Assembly: GCA_964035795.1 (NCBI GenBank)
Contig: OZ038321.1
Coordinates: 7,476,079-7,540,078 of the forward strand
Direction of reading: 5' to 3'
Length of the DNA stretch: 64,000 bases
DNA from: Pterobdella sp. o SKG-2022
Lineage: Eukaryota > Annelida > Clitellata > Hirudinida > Piscicolidae
Under the pieces are notes generated by a model, which saw only the letters and a program-made list of their open reading frames with translations, ran no database searches and was not told where the DNA came from. Shown piece by piece: positions 50,492 to 61,611 of this stretch; the stretch's first letter is position 1, and the number at the start of each line of letters is the position of its first letter. Position numbers and translations under genes: made by a program.

Positions 50492-53234
50492 TGTTTTACA
50501 TATAGTAATAGTTTGAATATCAATCCTTTATATTCAAAGTCTGAAGCTAAACTTAAAATAGCTAGAATAAAAATTTTTGTGTTGACTTTCTTCATTAAAA
50601 CTAATAGCAAAGCGGCAAAAAGCGAGGAGAGCATAGTGAAGATGAAGGGGGAGTTGCAGGAGGCCACAGAGAAGTCTATCTCACTGAGGGAGGAGAAGGT
50701 GAAAATCGAAGCTGAGGCTCATGAACTCCTTATATACCTCGAGAAGATTGATGTTTGTACAACTTGGTGCTATTAATAAAATATATGTATTATTAGATGT
50801 AGATTAAATATTAGAAGCATTTCTTTTTGGAATTTTAAAAAATATTAAACACTCTAATTAAATGTTTTCACCTTAATGTTATTTTTATTATTGTTTTGTT
50901 ATTTTTTATTATTAAACCACTGGACACCCAGCTAGAGGTAAAGGAGAGTGAGGGTGAGTTGCAAAGGATATCAGAGTCCTTATCGGAGTACAGGGAGGAG
51001 GAGAGGGAGAGCAAGAGGATCCTCACCCAGGTTAGCAAGCGGGTGGAGAAGTTGCAGGAGGAGGGGAGGCAAGCTGCTGAAAAGGCTGAGGCTATCGAGA
51101 CTCAGGTTGGTCTTTGTTTGATGTAGCTTCTGTTTGCGTGTTTTTAAGCGTGGAATGACGTGTTTATAATCTTATGTATCTCCTCCATGTTTATTTCAGT
51201 TTTTTAAAATACTTTTATATAATCCTCGTTACATTTATAAAATATTCATGAATAGCATCATGGTTTTCAACGTTAAACTTCTTATTTCCCTATAATGGGT
51301 GAATAAGACACATAATTATCTTTTTTATAATAAGAATTTATGTATTTATTCTCATATAACTAAACATTCACCTAGTTAAGAAACATGCTTTGATTACTGT
51401 AACATTTTCCTCAAAGCTGAGGTCGCTGACCCTACATGAGATAGATGAGCAGCCAAAGGAGGTGCTGGAGAAGCTGACTTCAGAAGAGGTAGCATGCTTT
51501 GATTATACGTTGTTTCCTTGTATTAACTTTCCTTCAGTTCAATATGTAAAAAATGGTTTTTGTAAGTCAATTAATGTTTTTATAAAAACATGAATTGAAT
51601 ATACCTTTTCTATAAAGAGGGCTTTAAAAAGAATGATGGTGTTGTCATTATTATTTTTTCACATTATTTTTTAAATGTTTCCCTTCACATGCATTTTCAT
51701 GCTAGCATGGGTTACACAGTGTATGATACATCGTATCAGTATGCTCCTCAGGTGAACCAGGTAGACAAGCAAGAGTTGATGAGGAATATAAGCTCTGCCT
51801 CAGAAAAGCTTCAGCATCTCAAACCCAATATGGCGTCTATACAAGAATATAAAGAAAAGGTTTTATCTCAATCAATTTTCAATAAAAGTTTCTTGATTTT
51901 CATCACCATTAGTCACTATCATAGCATAAGCTTCAGTATCCCACTGTAAACTTTTTGTTCAAATAAAATTTTTAATGTTTAGTTTAAGTAATATTAATGT
52001 GGTCATGGAAAGAAGTCAGTGAACTCTTGAAAAAAAAGGATCTGATTATAATCAACTGATGATAAATATTATTCTTATTATAATGAATATTATAAAGATT
52101 GAACCTTCTAACCACAAACCACCCACCCTTTAGAAAGAGTTATACTTGAAACGAGCAGAAGAACTGTTAATGGTGACTAACTTGATAGAAAGTAACAAGG
52201 ATATGCACAAGTCTTTTAAGAAAAGAAGACTGGACCAGTTCATGAAGGGGTTCTCTCAGATAAAGATGAAGTTGAAAGAGATGTACCAAACGATCACTCT
52301 GGGAGGCAATGCAGAGCTCGAGTTCGTTGACACCCTCGATCCCTTTTCTGAGGGCATCATCTTCAGGTGTGGTTTTAACTTAGAATATTTATACGCATTA
52401 TTTCATAATGATATTTATCCTAATGACTTAACATAGCTTACGAGATAAAATTGTAATAAAGGCTAATATTGGTAGTTGTATACAGATTAATCAATTATAT
52501 TATATATATAAATCAAAATTATGCATTCAACCGCAGGTTTTTTTTCAAGTTTGTTTATTATAAAAGTATAAATCTTGTTTTTCAGCGTGAGACCGCCAAA
52601 GAAATCGTGGAAAAACATTTCAAACTTGTCTGGTGGGGAAAAAACGCTAAGTTCCCTTGCTTTGATCTTTGCCTTACATCAGTACAAACCAACACCGTTT
52701 TACGTCATGGATGAAATCGACGCAGCCCTCGACTTTAAGAACGCCTCCATCATCGCCAACTATATTAAGGTATCGCATGCTCAAAGGTAATTTAGATTAA
52801 ACTAAGAAATAAAAGCTTAGGTTTTAATAGTTTTATTTATTGCGCTTTCTTTAATATTTTTTACATTACCAAGCATTGAATATCAAAAAAAATGTTTCAC
52901 AATTTTTATTTTTTTTCTTAAGATTGTTCACAGAATCTCTCAACTACACAGTTCCTAATTATTTACATGAAACATTTAAATCTCACTCCGTTGACAGACA
53001 CAGACGGAGAATGCGCAGTTTATCGTGATCTCTTTGAGAGAAAACACCTTTGAACTTTCTGACCGATTGATCGGCATTTACAAAACTTTCAACACCACCA
53101 AAACCTTTGCTTACAACCTTTCGAGAAACAGCAAGTTACTAGCCACTTGTGCCAGTGAGCTTTTTGCTGATGCTCCTCCCGATGCACCCCACGTCAACCC
53201 CAACACAAAAGCCAGTAGTCCTAATCGTAGTTAA
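33294..53234 (+). CDS. SMC4: SMC4, condensin core ATPase subunit (31 exons)
   Basis: Exons in phase: 33294-33351, 33570-33706, 33886-34080, 41812-41916, 42282-42359, 44342-44439, 44546-44612, 44774-44901, 45267-45357, 45507-45556, 45722-45872, 46082-46303, 46497-46618, 46769-46877, 47259-47327, 47447-47509, 47809-47907, 48196-48299, 48552-48736, 48947-49053, 49277-49399, 49781-49907, 49986-50037, 50172-50309, 50608-50752, 50932-51105, 51417-51488, 51752-51859, 52134-52366, 52586-52769, 52998-53234. Total 1276 aa (human 1288). SMC4 pairs with SMC2 in condensin to compact mitotic chromosomes. Walker A GPNGSGKS at residues 72-79; VRSKK-like [18 protein letters not shown] follows. Coiled coils flank a hinge (about 565-735; [33 protein letters not shown]). 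Signature [13 protein letters not shown] (from 1151) and Walker [12 protein letters not shown] close the ATPase head. The C-terminal tail is about 35 residues of Pro/Asn/Ser-rich sequence. Confidence 0.97.
34403..34801 (-). mobile_element. Non-autonomous Helitron-like element, copy B
   Basis: Same hairpin and CTAA|T end as copy A, at the low-coordinate side. The other terminus is tandemly duplicated: the last ~30 bp (TGCAGTTTAAC...CCAGAA) occur twice, ending at 34768 and 34801. It lies in SMC4 intron 3. Confidence 0.7.
35443..35779 (-). mobile_element. Non-autonomous Helitron-like element, copy C (337 bp), inside the RTE-like LINE
   Basis: Minus-strand start TCCTGGACATGACG, hairpin, then CTAA followed by host T. 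Similarity to the other copies stops exactly at CTAA. It separates the LINE's endonuclease segment from its linker. Confidence 0.75.
36285..39601 (-). mobile_element. Second LINE (Jockey/I/L2-type), inserted within the RTE-like LINE
   Basis: A minus-strand element of about 3.3 kb with target-site duplications GGAAAATTGTCTTT (36271-36284) and GGAAGATTGTCTTT (39602-39615), 13 of 14 identical. The 3' side starts with an A run (T run at 36285 on plus). N-terminal part: [13 protein letters not shown], a 2A-like motif, then a PHD-like zinc finger ([11 protein letters not shown]...HWIHLKC) at about 39290-39400. Endonuclease remnants follow, then RT 38510-37400 ([48 protein letters not shown]) and a C-terminal [20 protein letters not shown] near 36470. 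Stops and frameshifts show it is inactive. The coding strand is unusually C/A-rich. Confidence 0.88.
41409..41529 (+). mobile_element. Helitron-like element, copy D, truncated and in opposite orientation
   Basis: Keeps the 3' hairpin (CCCCAGTTACTGGGG within GTACAGCAG) and ends GTATAATCTAA followed by T. The 5' part and much of the middle are missing. It abuts the 3' end of the RTE-like LINE in SMC4 intron 3. Confidence 0.65.
42141..42201 (+). repeat. Solo TIR-like repeat, related to the 54361 element
   Basis: TACATTTATT, AAGCTATAATTTTCGA and TAGCCTTATCATAAAAC follow one another as in the 80-bp TIR at 54361. It lies in SMC4 intron 4. A more diverged relative is at about 20715-20770. Confidence 0.65.
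42440..44154 (+). mobile_element. RTE-like LINE in SMC4 intron 5, internally deleted
   Basis: Plus-strand remnants of ORF2: endonuclease start ([31 protein letters not shown]) at about 42500-42610, then a deletion that brings in the RT start ([16 protein letters not shown]) near 42785. RT continues 42843-43628 with [32 protein letters not shown] (Gly to Ile in the usual QGDGLSP box) and [10 protein letters not shown]. The C-terminal part 43684-44154 has [11 protein letters not shown] and [15 protein letters not shown]. Stops separate the parts. It is in the same orientation as SMC4. Confidence 0.85.
44653..44704. repeat. Long hairpin in SMC4 intron 7
   Basis: TAGTGGAATTTTAGTTG and its reverse complement CAACTAAAATTCCACTA enclose a further partly paired AGTAT...ATACT core. 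The arms are about 23 bp. The intron is only 161 bp long. Confidence 0.8.
47125..47222 (+). mobile_element. 5'-truncated SINE copy (body only)
   Basis: CAGTGTGTGTTCACTA, CGCTTTGAACTAC and CTTTTTAAATACTAAATACC align in order with the body and tail of the SINE at 61612. The tRNA head is missing. It lies in SMC4 intron 14. Confidence 0.65.
50459..50488. repeat. (AT)n microsatellite in SMC4 intron 24
   Basis: About 30 bp of alternating A and T without interruption. Confidence 0.9.
51990..52065 (+). mobile_element. Extremely 5'-truncated LINE 3' end in SMC4 intron 28
   Basis: The frame GTCATGGAAAGAAGTCAGTG encodes [11 protein letters not shown]...LIIIN and a stop, matching the C-terminus [15 protein letters not shown]...TIIK of the LINE ending at 41398. 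A GATGAT-containing tail follows the stop. Only about 75 bp of the element is present. Confidence 0.7.
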
Positions 53235-53366
53235 GCTTCGTCTTGAAAATTCACTTATTATGTTAGTATGTTTTATTTTTCATTGGAAAACAGTGATTTG
53301 TGTGCCTTGTGGTTGTAGAAGTTTTTAATCTTTGCATTTTGTTCACATTTGTTTATTTGGTCATCA

Positions 53367-53372
53367 AATAAA
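53367..53372 (+). terminator. Poly(A) signal of SMC4
   Basis: AATAAA 133 nt downstream of the SMC4 stop codon, followed by a T-rich stretch. Confidence 0.6.
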
Positions 53373-53639
53373 ATAATCTTCGAATTGTTTTTTTTTTTTC
53401 ACAAGTTAAATAAAATTTTATATGGCACCTTTTTTTTACCCATATGTTCCGCCGTGTAGGTTAGGAAAGTACCCTATCTTCAACATCAGGCTATCAGAGT
53501 TCTTACTAGGATGTTTTCTTTATAATAAAAAACACTTCCTAGAGCCTAACCTAATGAGCCGACTGATAAATAGTCAGCGTGGAGTTCTCAAAAAAATTAA
53601 TTTGACTAGATGAAGTTATTGATCACAAAGGGTTACTGG

Positions 53640-54318
53640 AGGACAAGACAAATTCGTTTAAACTTGTAATTTAAAAGAGTAGGAGACCTAAACGCTAGGG
53701 TGCTGAAGAAAGAATTGAAATGCAGATGATGAAAAGGAACGGGACTTGTAAGACGCCGGCATCGAGCTGGAAGGTGCCAGTATTGCCTTCAAGGGTCATC
53801 ACACGAGCGGTCTTCATACATCACTCGTATTGCATTCAGAAGGGGTTTTATATGCAGCAAGGTTTTTGAGCATTTTGGTGTGATCTATCGAGTTTAATGC
53901 TTTTTTGAAATTGATGGAAGTTATTACAGCTTTTTTCTTGTGGTTACACAATTCTTCTGAGTGCGAGTAGATGATACGAGGTGGATCTTCCAGGACGAAA
54001 ACCGTTTTGGTTAAGGTGAAGCAGTTTGTCGACGACAGAGCGTATTCTGTTTATTATAAGCCAGTTGTAGATTTTAAAGGCTATTTGACTAATACTTATA
54101 CCCGGTAGTTGGTACAACGAGTTGTCTTCTTTCTTGGGTACAGAAATAATACCAGATATACCCCATTCATTGGGACGCACACCGTTAAAGGTTTCGATGC
54201 AAAAACTTTTTAAGAATTTTTGATAGTTTTCGAGCTTCCAGACTTCTAGTGTGAGACCATCAAGACCAGGGGCTTTATTAGGTTTCAGTGCTTGAATCTG
54301 TGATCTTTTCAGAGACAT
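53640..54318 (-). mobile_element. Reverse transcriptase fragment of a LINE
   Basis: The minus-strand frame 54318-53944 reads IQALKPNKAPGLDGLTLEVW, GISISQIAFKIYNWLIINRI and LLHLNQNGFRPGRSTSYHLL, RT fingers and palm start. It continues in a shifted frame with KKAVITSINFKKALNSIDHT, the first catalytic-Asp region (FDS reads LNS). The remainder is lost. A TIR element sits directly upstream at 54361. Confidence 0.85.
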
Positions 54319-54360
54319 CGTATGTATTTTTCTTCAATATTTTGTAACAAAAAACATCAA

Positions 54361-54958
54361 ATAAAAGGAATTTTTAATACATTTATTGAGAATTGGAAGC
54401 TATAATTTTCGATAAGTTTAGCCTTATCATAAAACGTTAGGGAAAGAAATAGAACCGTAACTATGGTTATAAGTGATTCAAAGAATTAGTTAATTATTCA
54501 AAAAAACAGAAGTTATTTTAATATCAATGCTATTATTTCAAATAAATTATTGTTCAAGAGTACTTCAAAGAAAAATAATTTTCTAAACGATGTCACTTTT
54601 TATCAAGAGAAATTAATCTCTATGTCCCTCTTCGGTCATTGCCCCGTTCAATTTTTTTCAAATCCTTTAATATTGGATCCCAGGCATTAGTATTAACTAT
54701 GAGTTGTGGGTCATTAAAGCCATTGAAAACAGAATTGTGCTTTTTTATTTCAAGGCTCTCCCTCATCAAGAGATTTTTTTTCTAGTGAAAACTTGTTTTA
54801 TTCTTTTTCAATTTGAAAAATCTCAGGAGTCTCCCAGTTAATTTTTCCATGGGTGCAATAGCGAGAATATTTTTTTTGCTAACGTTTTATGATAAGACTA
54901 AACTTATCGAAAATTATAGCTTTTGATTCTCAATAAATGTATTAAAAATTCCTTTTAT
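54361..54958. mobile_element. 598-bp TIR element carrying a piece of a LINE-like ORF
   Basis: Terminal inverted repeats of 80 bp (54361-54440 and 54879-54958) differ at only a few positions. Each contains the internal hairpin GATAAGTTTAGCCTTATC or its variant. The interior (about 54600-54790, minus frame) encodes NDPQLIVNTNAWDPILKDLK, also seen at 62929-63280. No transposase frame is visible, so it is non-autonomous or a foldback that captured a repeat. Confidence 0.75.
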
Positions 54959-56111
54959 CTGTGATCTTATTTCACTAAATTTGGCAGTACTCATTTCTGC
55001 GTTGATTTCAAACAACTTGACGCAGTCAAACTGACATTGATCATCTGTTGACTGTGATAAGCTAAAATTCCAGCTTTAATAATTTTCCAGGTGTTTCACT
55101 TGTTTAGCATGGGACGTAGAGACAACTAATAATTAAATTATATAAACCTTTATTCTGACATATCTTACAAACTTTTGGTGTTTTTTAAAGCTTTACATCT
55201 TTTTTGGGAATATTTTTTATTGTATTTCCTTGAAAATATATTTTTAATTCCAATAAATCTTTTTTGAGACATGTTTACAGTAACTTTTTTTACCTTTGAG
55301 TGGCGCTCTTCAGGTTGCCGAAAAAATTCTTTTTTTCAATTGAGATACATTGAAGACCATGATGGCTTCATTCTTGGCGCATATCTTTGTTTGGTATGTT
55401 GTACACTCAAAACTCTTTGTAGAAAATGTCTTCCAAAGTTCACACCAACTGTTTCGTGGAAGTTTTTGAATTCTTTCGTCTGCTTCAACATCTTCAATGT
55501 TTGAAATCATTTCAGATACGTGTATCAACTTATATCACTGTTACAAACATTTTGAGCGTTTTATTAAATTTATTTAAACTAGTTTTGAAAGTTAACGGCA
55601 AGATCAGCTGAAATACTCAATTGAATTCAATTGTAGTAGCACGGTGATTTTGGTTTTTTTGGTTCAGAGGGTTAAAATTTTGCAAACAATTAAGTGTCAA
55701 ATTCAAATCGCAAAGTTTTAACTTCCTATAATGATTTTTATGCTCTGGCAACCATATAAGTAACAAAATGAAATATAACGAAGAATGTATAGTCGAGCGA
55801 ATATGGCTAAGAAATAAATTATTTAAAATATTTTCGAAATATTTAAATTCCTTTTACTCATGATGTGTCTTTTACGTAAAGCTGAATTTTTTCTAAGAAA
55901 ACAACGAGATTACAAAATTGAACATCGTATAATTCTATTATTTATTTTCGAAGATTCAAAGAAACCACTTTCATTAATTAAACAATTTTATTTGACTTTG
56001 ACCAAACAAAATGGCTACTTCAGAAAAAAGTAATTTCAAAATTTTCCATGTATTTCAAACAAAAAAATTTTTTTTAATTAACAAAAATATTTTCAAGAAT
56101 CAAAACGCAAG
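54959..56111. other. Intergenic, AT-rich
   Basis: No recognised coding exon. The open stretch at 55271-55528 is open on both strands and matches nothing I know. Confidence 0.4.
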
Positions 56112-58688
56112 ATGAAGAACCAATATGGTAAAAAGAATTTTATTTCAAATCATTTCCATTCAAACTAGTTATTTAAAAGTGACTTCACCAAAAAATATTT
56201 TGAATAAAAAATAGCATCGAAAATTGCCTCTTTTGTGAAGTTATTTTTTTTTAATTCACAAAAAGTTGATACATAATGTCTGAAAAACTAGTTGTTGGAA
56301 ACATTCATTAAATGATCTTTTTTTCCTACAGGATATGGAAAACCCCCTCTATTCATGAGAATAAGGAAATACAAGAAGCCTGGAGGAGCTTTTAAGGGTC
56401 TGTATAGACATGCGTTTTTAGCTTTTGATAAATGCATTCGAGTTTTTATTTTTGACGTGAATGCCGATGAGACCTGAAATAAAAAACCTTAAATATCTTT
56501 TCAATGTTTTTAACAAAGGTTTTTAATTTGGAGATGGTTTAACAAGCCTTCATCACCGTTAAATTTCAGTCATAAAGGGTTTTCTTTTAAAGAACTCATT
56601 CAAGAAGGTCTGAGAGCGGACTTTAGTCTATTAGGAGGTTACGACCAAGAAAAGCCATTCAGACATTTTTTGTTGAGCGTTACATCTAACCTCTAACCCT
56701 TTTGGGTCCAAAACGTTAATGGCAATAATTTTCTATGAAACTTGCTTTTATCGTGAAAACACTTTTTTTACCATTTTTTATTTTTCATTGTTAAGGCTTT
56801 TTTTTGCTTGCCCACCATTGTGCTTACCGATTTTACCCAAATTGAGCTATCTCTTTTAATAACGTGAAACTGAACCTTTTGGTTTTAATTCTTCCACCCA
56901 ACGATTTTTTCTAATTTTATTTGTAGGTTTTCTCGTTGATCTAATAGTTTGTTCCTAATAAACTGAGTATATTTAAGAACACTAATAATTTTAATTAAGA
57001 TACAAAGCTTCTCGTTAACTTAGTAACGTTTTCAAGTAAGCTTCGTCTCTTAATAAAATCTATCAGTGTTTTTACATATACTCATTTCATTATTGCTAGG
57101 GGAAATTCATTTTAAACTGAGTGCGAAATGTCCGGATATTTTATAAACATATCTTTAGTGGCAATATTTGCTTCTTAATGCTTTTGATTTTTGCGCAAAA
57201 TATATTTTATTTATTGAGAATTGTTATTTATTTCCGTAATATTTACCTATTTAAAATCTAAAACGCCAATTTTCTAACACTTGTGCCCAGTGATCTCATT
57301 AAAACCATTCTATATGGCTCTCAGTTTTAAATCTATCGTTATTTCTAAAATTTTTTGTTGATAATCAACAATAACTTGGGCATCTTTTATTTCTTAACAA
57401 TGTAAATAATTAATCATTTGTTTATTATAAATAATCATTTATAAAGCCATCACTAAATATTTCCAATAAACGCCCGTCAAGTGAAATTATAAATTTAGAA
57501 TTAAATAATTTAAAGCTTAAATATCAAAAAGTAAATCAAAAAATCTTTTTAAAAGTTTAAGAAAATATAAAAAAATATTACTTTAGTTATTTAAAAAATC
57601 ATTTGATACTGGTAAATATTAACCAATAGTTAGTAAAATTGATATTTCAAGTGATTCATGAGATTACTGGGCACAAACTGGTTAGTCCCGTTGTTTTAAG
57701 TGTGATCATTAGCTGATTTCCAGAGTTAAAAGCACTATACAACTATAGTAAAGTATTAGATTACAAACCATGAAATATATTCAAAGAATGGCTTACCAGG
57801 TTCACAAGTTTATTAATGAGCGAAGCTTTTTGATTTGCTGTAAAATTTAATTAGGTAAATAGTTTCACCTTGAGCCAATAATCTGTGCATTACTGTGACC
57901 CAATGTTTGTTATTTCAACGTACGAAACAACTAGTTGATGAATTTCAATTACTTTATTATTTCAAAACCAAAAACTTTCAGGGCACGTGTCATTTGCTTT
58001 ACCAAAAATGAAAGAAGTTAACATAGAAAATCTAGATAAAATTTACAAGTTTGGCACCGATTACCTCTTCAAAACACTTCCTGAGTTGGAACATACAGAC
58101 TCAAGTGATGAAGCCCTAGATGACGAGGAACTTCTTAGCGATAAAGAAGTTGGCGATGAAGACGTTTTCTACACAGACAGTGAAATGCTAGATCTGCTCC
58201 CACACCGTCGCCCCAAAGTTCCCCCAATTCCAGAACTTTCAATTAGTGAACCAGTGGACGCTACTCCAACAACTTCAAATTCTCCCTACGCTGCTTTGAA
58301 GGGCTATGAAAGTTATAACTCAGAATTTCTTTTGCATCCTACCCGTCCTCATTCTGTATTAACTCCAAGAGAAAATAATGCCGAAAAAATTTTTGATTTG
58401 GAAGAGCAGCTTGAAGAAACTGATGAATCTATCGATTCTGAAGATGAAACCTCAACAACTTCATCAACCTCATCTCCACGCCGCTTTTCATCACCTTCAC
58501 CAGATCCATTACCCCTAATTCCTTCACCTCCCCGCGTATCTGTTTCAGAACCTACCATCCGACCATCTCCACCAGCTAGAACACAGCTTCCACAGCAACT
58601 AGAAGAAAAAGAAAGACCTTTGGACTTTGAAGAGTTCGAACGTCGTCTTAATATCATTTTCGGAAGAAAATTACCCAAAAAACCATAG
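56112..58688 (+). CDS. Acidic/proline-rich protein of unknown function (predicted 262 aa, 3 exons)
   Basis: Exon 3 (57982-58688) is a 707-nt open frame preceded by the acceptor TTTCAG. By phase it joins exon 2 (56332-56397, acceptor TCCTACAG, donor GTCTGT) and a 16-nt coding exon 1 (56112-56127, ATG, donor GTAAAA). The N-terminus would read MKNQYGYGKPPLFMRIRKYK and continue KPGGAFKGHVSFALPKMKEV, a basic segment. A central acidic stretch follows (DSSDEALDDEELLSDKEVGD), then Pro/Ser/Thr-rich low complexity and a charged C-terminus (FEEFERRLNIIFGRKLPKKP). No family is recognised and no membrane segment is present. Exon 3 is well supported by composition, an acceptor and a poly(A) signal; the first two exons rest on phase and splice sites only. 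Confidence 0.6.
56196..56310 (+). repeat. Dispersed repeat copy (TGCCTCTnnTGAAGTT family)
   Basis: ATAGCATCGAAAATTGCCTC, TGTGAAGTTATTTTTTT, AATTCACAAAAAGTTGATAC and ATGTCTGAAAAACT follow the same order as in copies at about 61060 and 63890. It lies in intron 1 of the 262-aa gene. Confidence 0.65.
56964..57083. repeat. Foldback element related to the 19297 palindrome
   Basis: GAGTATAT at the left end is matched by ATATACTC at the right, with arms of about 50 bp. The core GTAACGTTTTCAAGTA parallels GTAACATTTTCAAGTA of the 19297 palindrome, and both carry CGAAGCTT-type motifs. Confidence 0.7.
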
Positions 58689-58739
58689 GAGTTACTATTT
58701 AAAAATATTTCAATCATATTTACAAATTTATGTTTGTTA

Positions 58740-58745
58740 AATAAA
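58740..58745 (+). terminator. Poly(A) signal of the 262-aa gene
   Basis: AATAAA 52 nt downstream of the stop codon. Confidence 0.6.
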
Positions 58746-59904
58746 ATGACGGTTTGATGATATAGCCTTTCTTCCTAGAATTCTTGTGGCGGGGTTTATA
58801 TATATAACAAAATTCTATGAGAGTTTTATAAAATGCCTTATTCCCGAGTAAAAAATAAATATTGCTATTTTTATTTTAGAGGTGTACACACTGGTTTATT
58901 CGTCAACCATTTTCTATCCTTGTTTAAATTGATGACAACTGGGTAATATTTTTGAACCAAGAAAGTAATGCCATGGAGAAAGTTCAATACAATTCAAAAA
59001 ATTCTAGATGAACTTAGAAGTTTTAATAGTAAAGCTCAAATCGACTGCTATGTCTTAATACCTTACTCTAATGAGTGCTCATGCAAGTAATTTAATTCTC
59101 TGTTGAAGTGGAATTTTTTTTTAAATCCAACAAATGTCAGCCGTTTATATGTTGTTTTCTATCAGGCATGCTCTATTTTTTCAAAAAACACTTATACACA
59201 AAAAGATTTTGAAATTAGGAAAAAACTCGAGATTTCGGAGCCATAATATGATTTAAAATGTTGTAGGTTGAGTCCAAATAAACTTCAAAATATTTTTCAA
59301 AGAGGAATTCAAAGTTAAATCTTGATCATATGTTCTTCTTTTTTAAATGTTTGGAATCGCTTATTCAATCCTTCAAGCCATTCTAGATAGCTGTTTGACT
59401 TGAGCTTGAGCAGAGTAATCTGTTTTTCATAGTTTACACTCCTATCACCAATGTGGCAGCTACTGACTAAATGGTTACAAAGGCTTGAGATTATTTATTT
59501 ATATCATTTGATGAAAAAAATGAGGAGATTTTAGAGTTTTTAAGCCTCAAATCATACTACTGGATTCGTTTGATATTTAATGAAAAAACATCAAATATTT
59601 TTTGGATTCAATGAGAAACAAATCCCCGCACAAAATATTGAGTTTATGATCGTCAGTGTTGTGAAATGAACGTTAGATGCAATCAAAAACAAAGAGTTGC
59701 TAAACTAGATTGTTATAATTATTGTCTACCAAGTAATTAGTCTATTCAATGGTTAAAATTTCCTTTATTTTCTCCTTGTTTCACCATCAACTCTATATTC
59801 ACGTACATGTGCCAAAGGTATATTTTTGGATTGGATGTGTGTGTGTTGTTGAACTGGGTAGCTTGGGGGTTTGAGATGGTTGTACAAAAGCTAAGAAAAA
59901 AAAA
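58746..59904. other. Intergenic, AT-rich
   Basis: Nothing recognised beyond short A/T runs. Confidence 0.4.
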
Positions 59905-60200
59905 TCAAATGTCACAACAGACAAGCTATTATGATAATTGTAGACTTCAAGGAAACTTTAAATCTGGTACATCGAGGGGTCTTCAATAAGGTTTGTAGGA
60001 ATATGATAAACCAACGTGATTATTAAAAAAATTTTTGAAGATAAAAACACTAAAGCTGAAGTGACCACTCTTGATCATAAGATAGATTTTATCAAGGTGT
60101 GCTACCAGCCTGCTTTTTTGCAATCGTACTGAACAGTTGTATACTGGAAACCTACAAAGGTGGAGAATATGACATGGTTTTGATTACATAAGGGAAGTGG
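59905..60200 (+). mobile_element. Decayed reverse transcriptase relic
   Basis: In shifting frames: QAIMIIVDFKETLNLVHRGV (palm Asp region), then GVLPACFFAIVLNSC, resembling the GVLQGDTLAPYLF box of R4/Dong- or RTE-type RTs. Several stops. Only the palm is visible. Confidence 0.6.
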
Positions 60201-61611
60201 CCGGCATTTGGTCAAAAAAGTAGATTCGAGTATTGCTTTATTTTTTTATAGTGATGAGTTTTTCAAAGTTAATTAAATGACTTGAATCGTTCAATATTTA
60301 CATGTTTCTTAACCAAAATCAAATAGGTGTACCTCATGACACATATAACCTCATGTCTCATGCAGTGCATACATCGCTATATTGAAATGAATACATAATG
60401 GAATGGAGCCACAGCTTGCACAAGCAGGCACATCTGTTTTATGTCAAATTTTTCATTTAATAATATCTACCAAAATAATGGTTTTAGTTATAGTTTGAAG
60501 CTTTATAGATTTAGTAGTATAAGATGTTTAAGGTAATCATGTAATTTTTTGAGTTTAACAATGGTGATAGAAGATCTCATGCTATAGTACTTTATATGGG
60601 CATATTTTAAACTTTAGGCTAATTTTGATATTGAAAATGTTTGGAGACTGTTTAAAAGTATTATCAAGAAAGAAGAAGTTATCCAAAGAAATTCTGTCAG
60701 GCACTAACCTACACAAATGCCTGTCCACCTTCGACCTAGCTGCTCTCGGTATGATCATATATTGTTGGGAGAATGAGTTTTTGATTTAATTGACTGAATT
60801 ATTAAAAATTCTCATTAATTATTAGATTATTGGGTATAGTATTCTACTATTTTTATCATATGGTATGCTTTATAATATCGTTTTGTTTTGAATTTTTACA
60901 AAGCATCTTGTTGCAGTTTTAGTTGTAAATTTTATATACATTATTTTACTAGTTTTTAAAATCTATTTTTAAAATACGATTCAAATCTTTTAATCATTTC
61001 AAAAAAATATATATGAAATAAGATATAAAATAAGACTAATGAACTATGACAAAGTTGAATTTTTCAAAAATTTTAGTTTAATAAAAATAAAAACATTGCC
61101 TCTGTGAAGTTATTTTTGAAGAACTAATTTACGAAAAATTGATACGTGATGCCTTTGAAGAAATAAGGTATATTTTAATTTTTCGAAAAGCTATCTTTTT
61201 CAAAACTATTGAGAATTTGAAAACTCTAAATTTTCATTAGATATCTTTTATATCTATTTGCAAGCAAAAATTCAACATAGGGATAAAATGATTCTATTTT
61301 AGTAGTGTCTGTTCTGTATGAATTTCAAAGCGGGTCAAAGAAAACAATCCAGGCATTATAATATTTTTCATTATTCATAATATTATCAGTACCTTTATAA
61401 ATATTATTATGTTTATTTTGATTTCTGTTGTGGTGTTCAATTGTTCCTACTTGGTTGAGATAAAGGTTGAGAGGGCTCTAAAGAGGGGAATGATGCTCCA
61501 GAGAGCACACATCCTTCAATATATTGCTCAGAGCATTGTATGATATTTTTGGATAAAAAAATTTTCTTCATTTATAGTTTATTCTATAATAACTTTCTTA
61601 TTTCATTATTC
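60201..61611. other. Intergenic, AT-rich, with one dispersed repeat copy
   Basis: About 61060-61170 holds a copy of the repeat family seen at 56196 and 63890 (ATTGCCTCTGTGAAGTTATT). A short GC-richer piece at 60690-60750 is unexplained. Confidence 0.45.
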
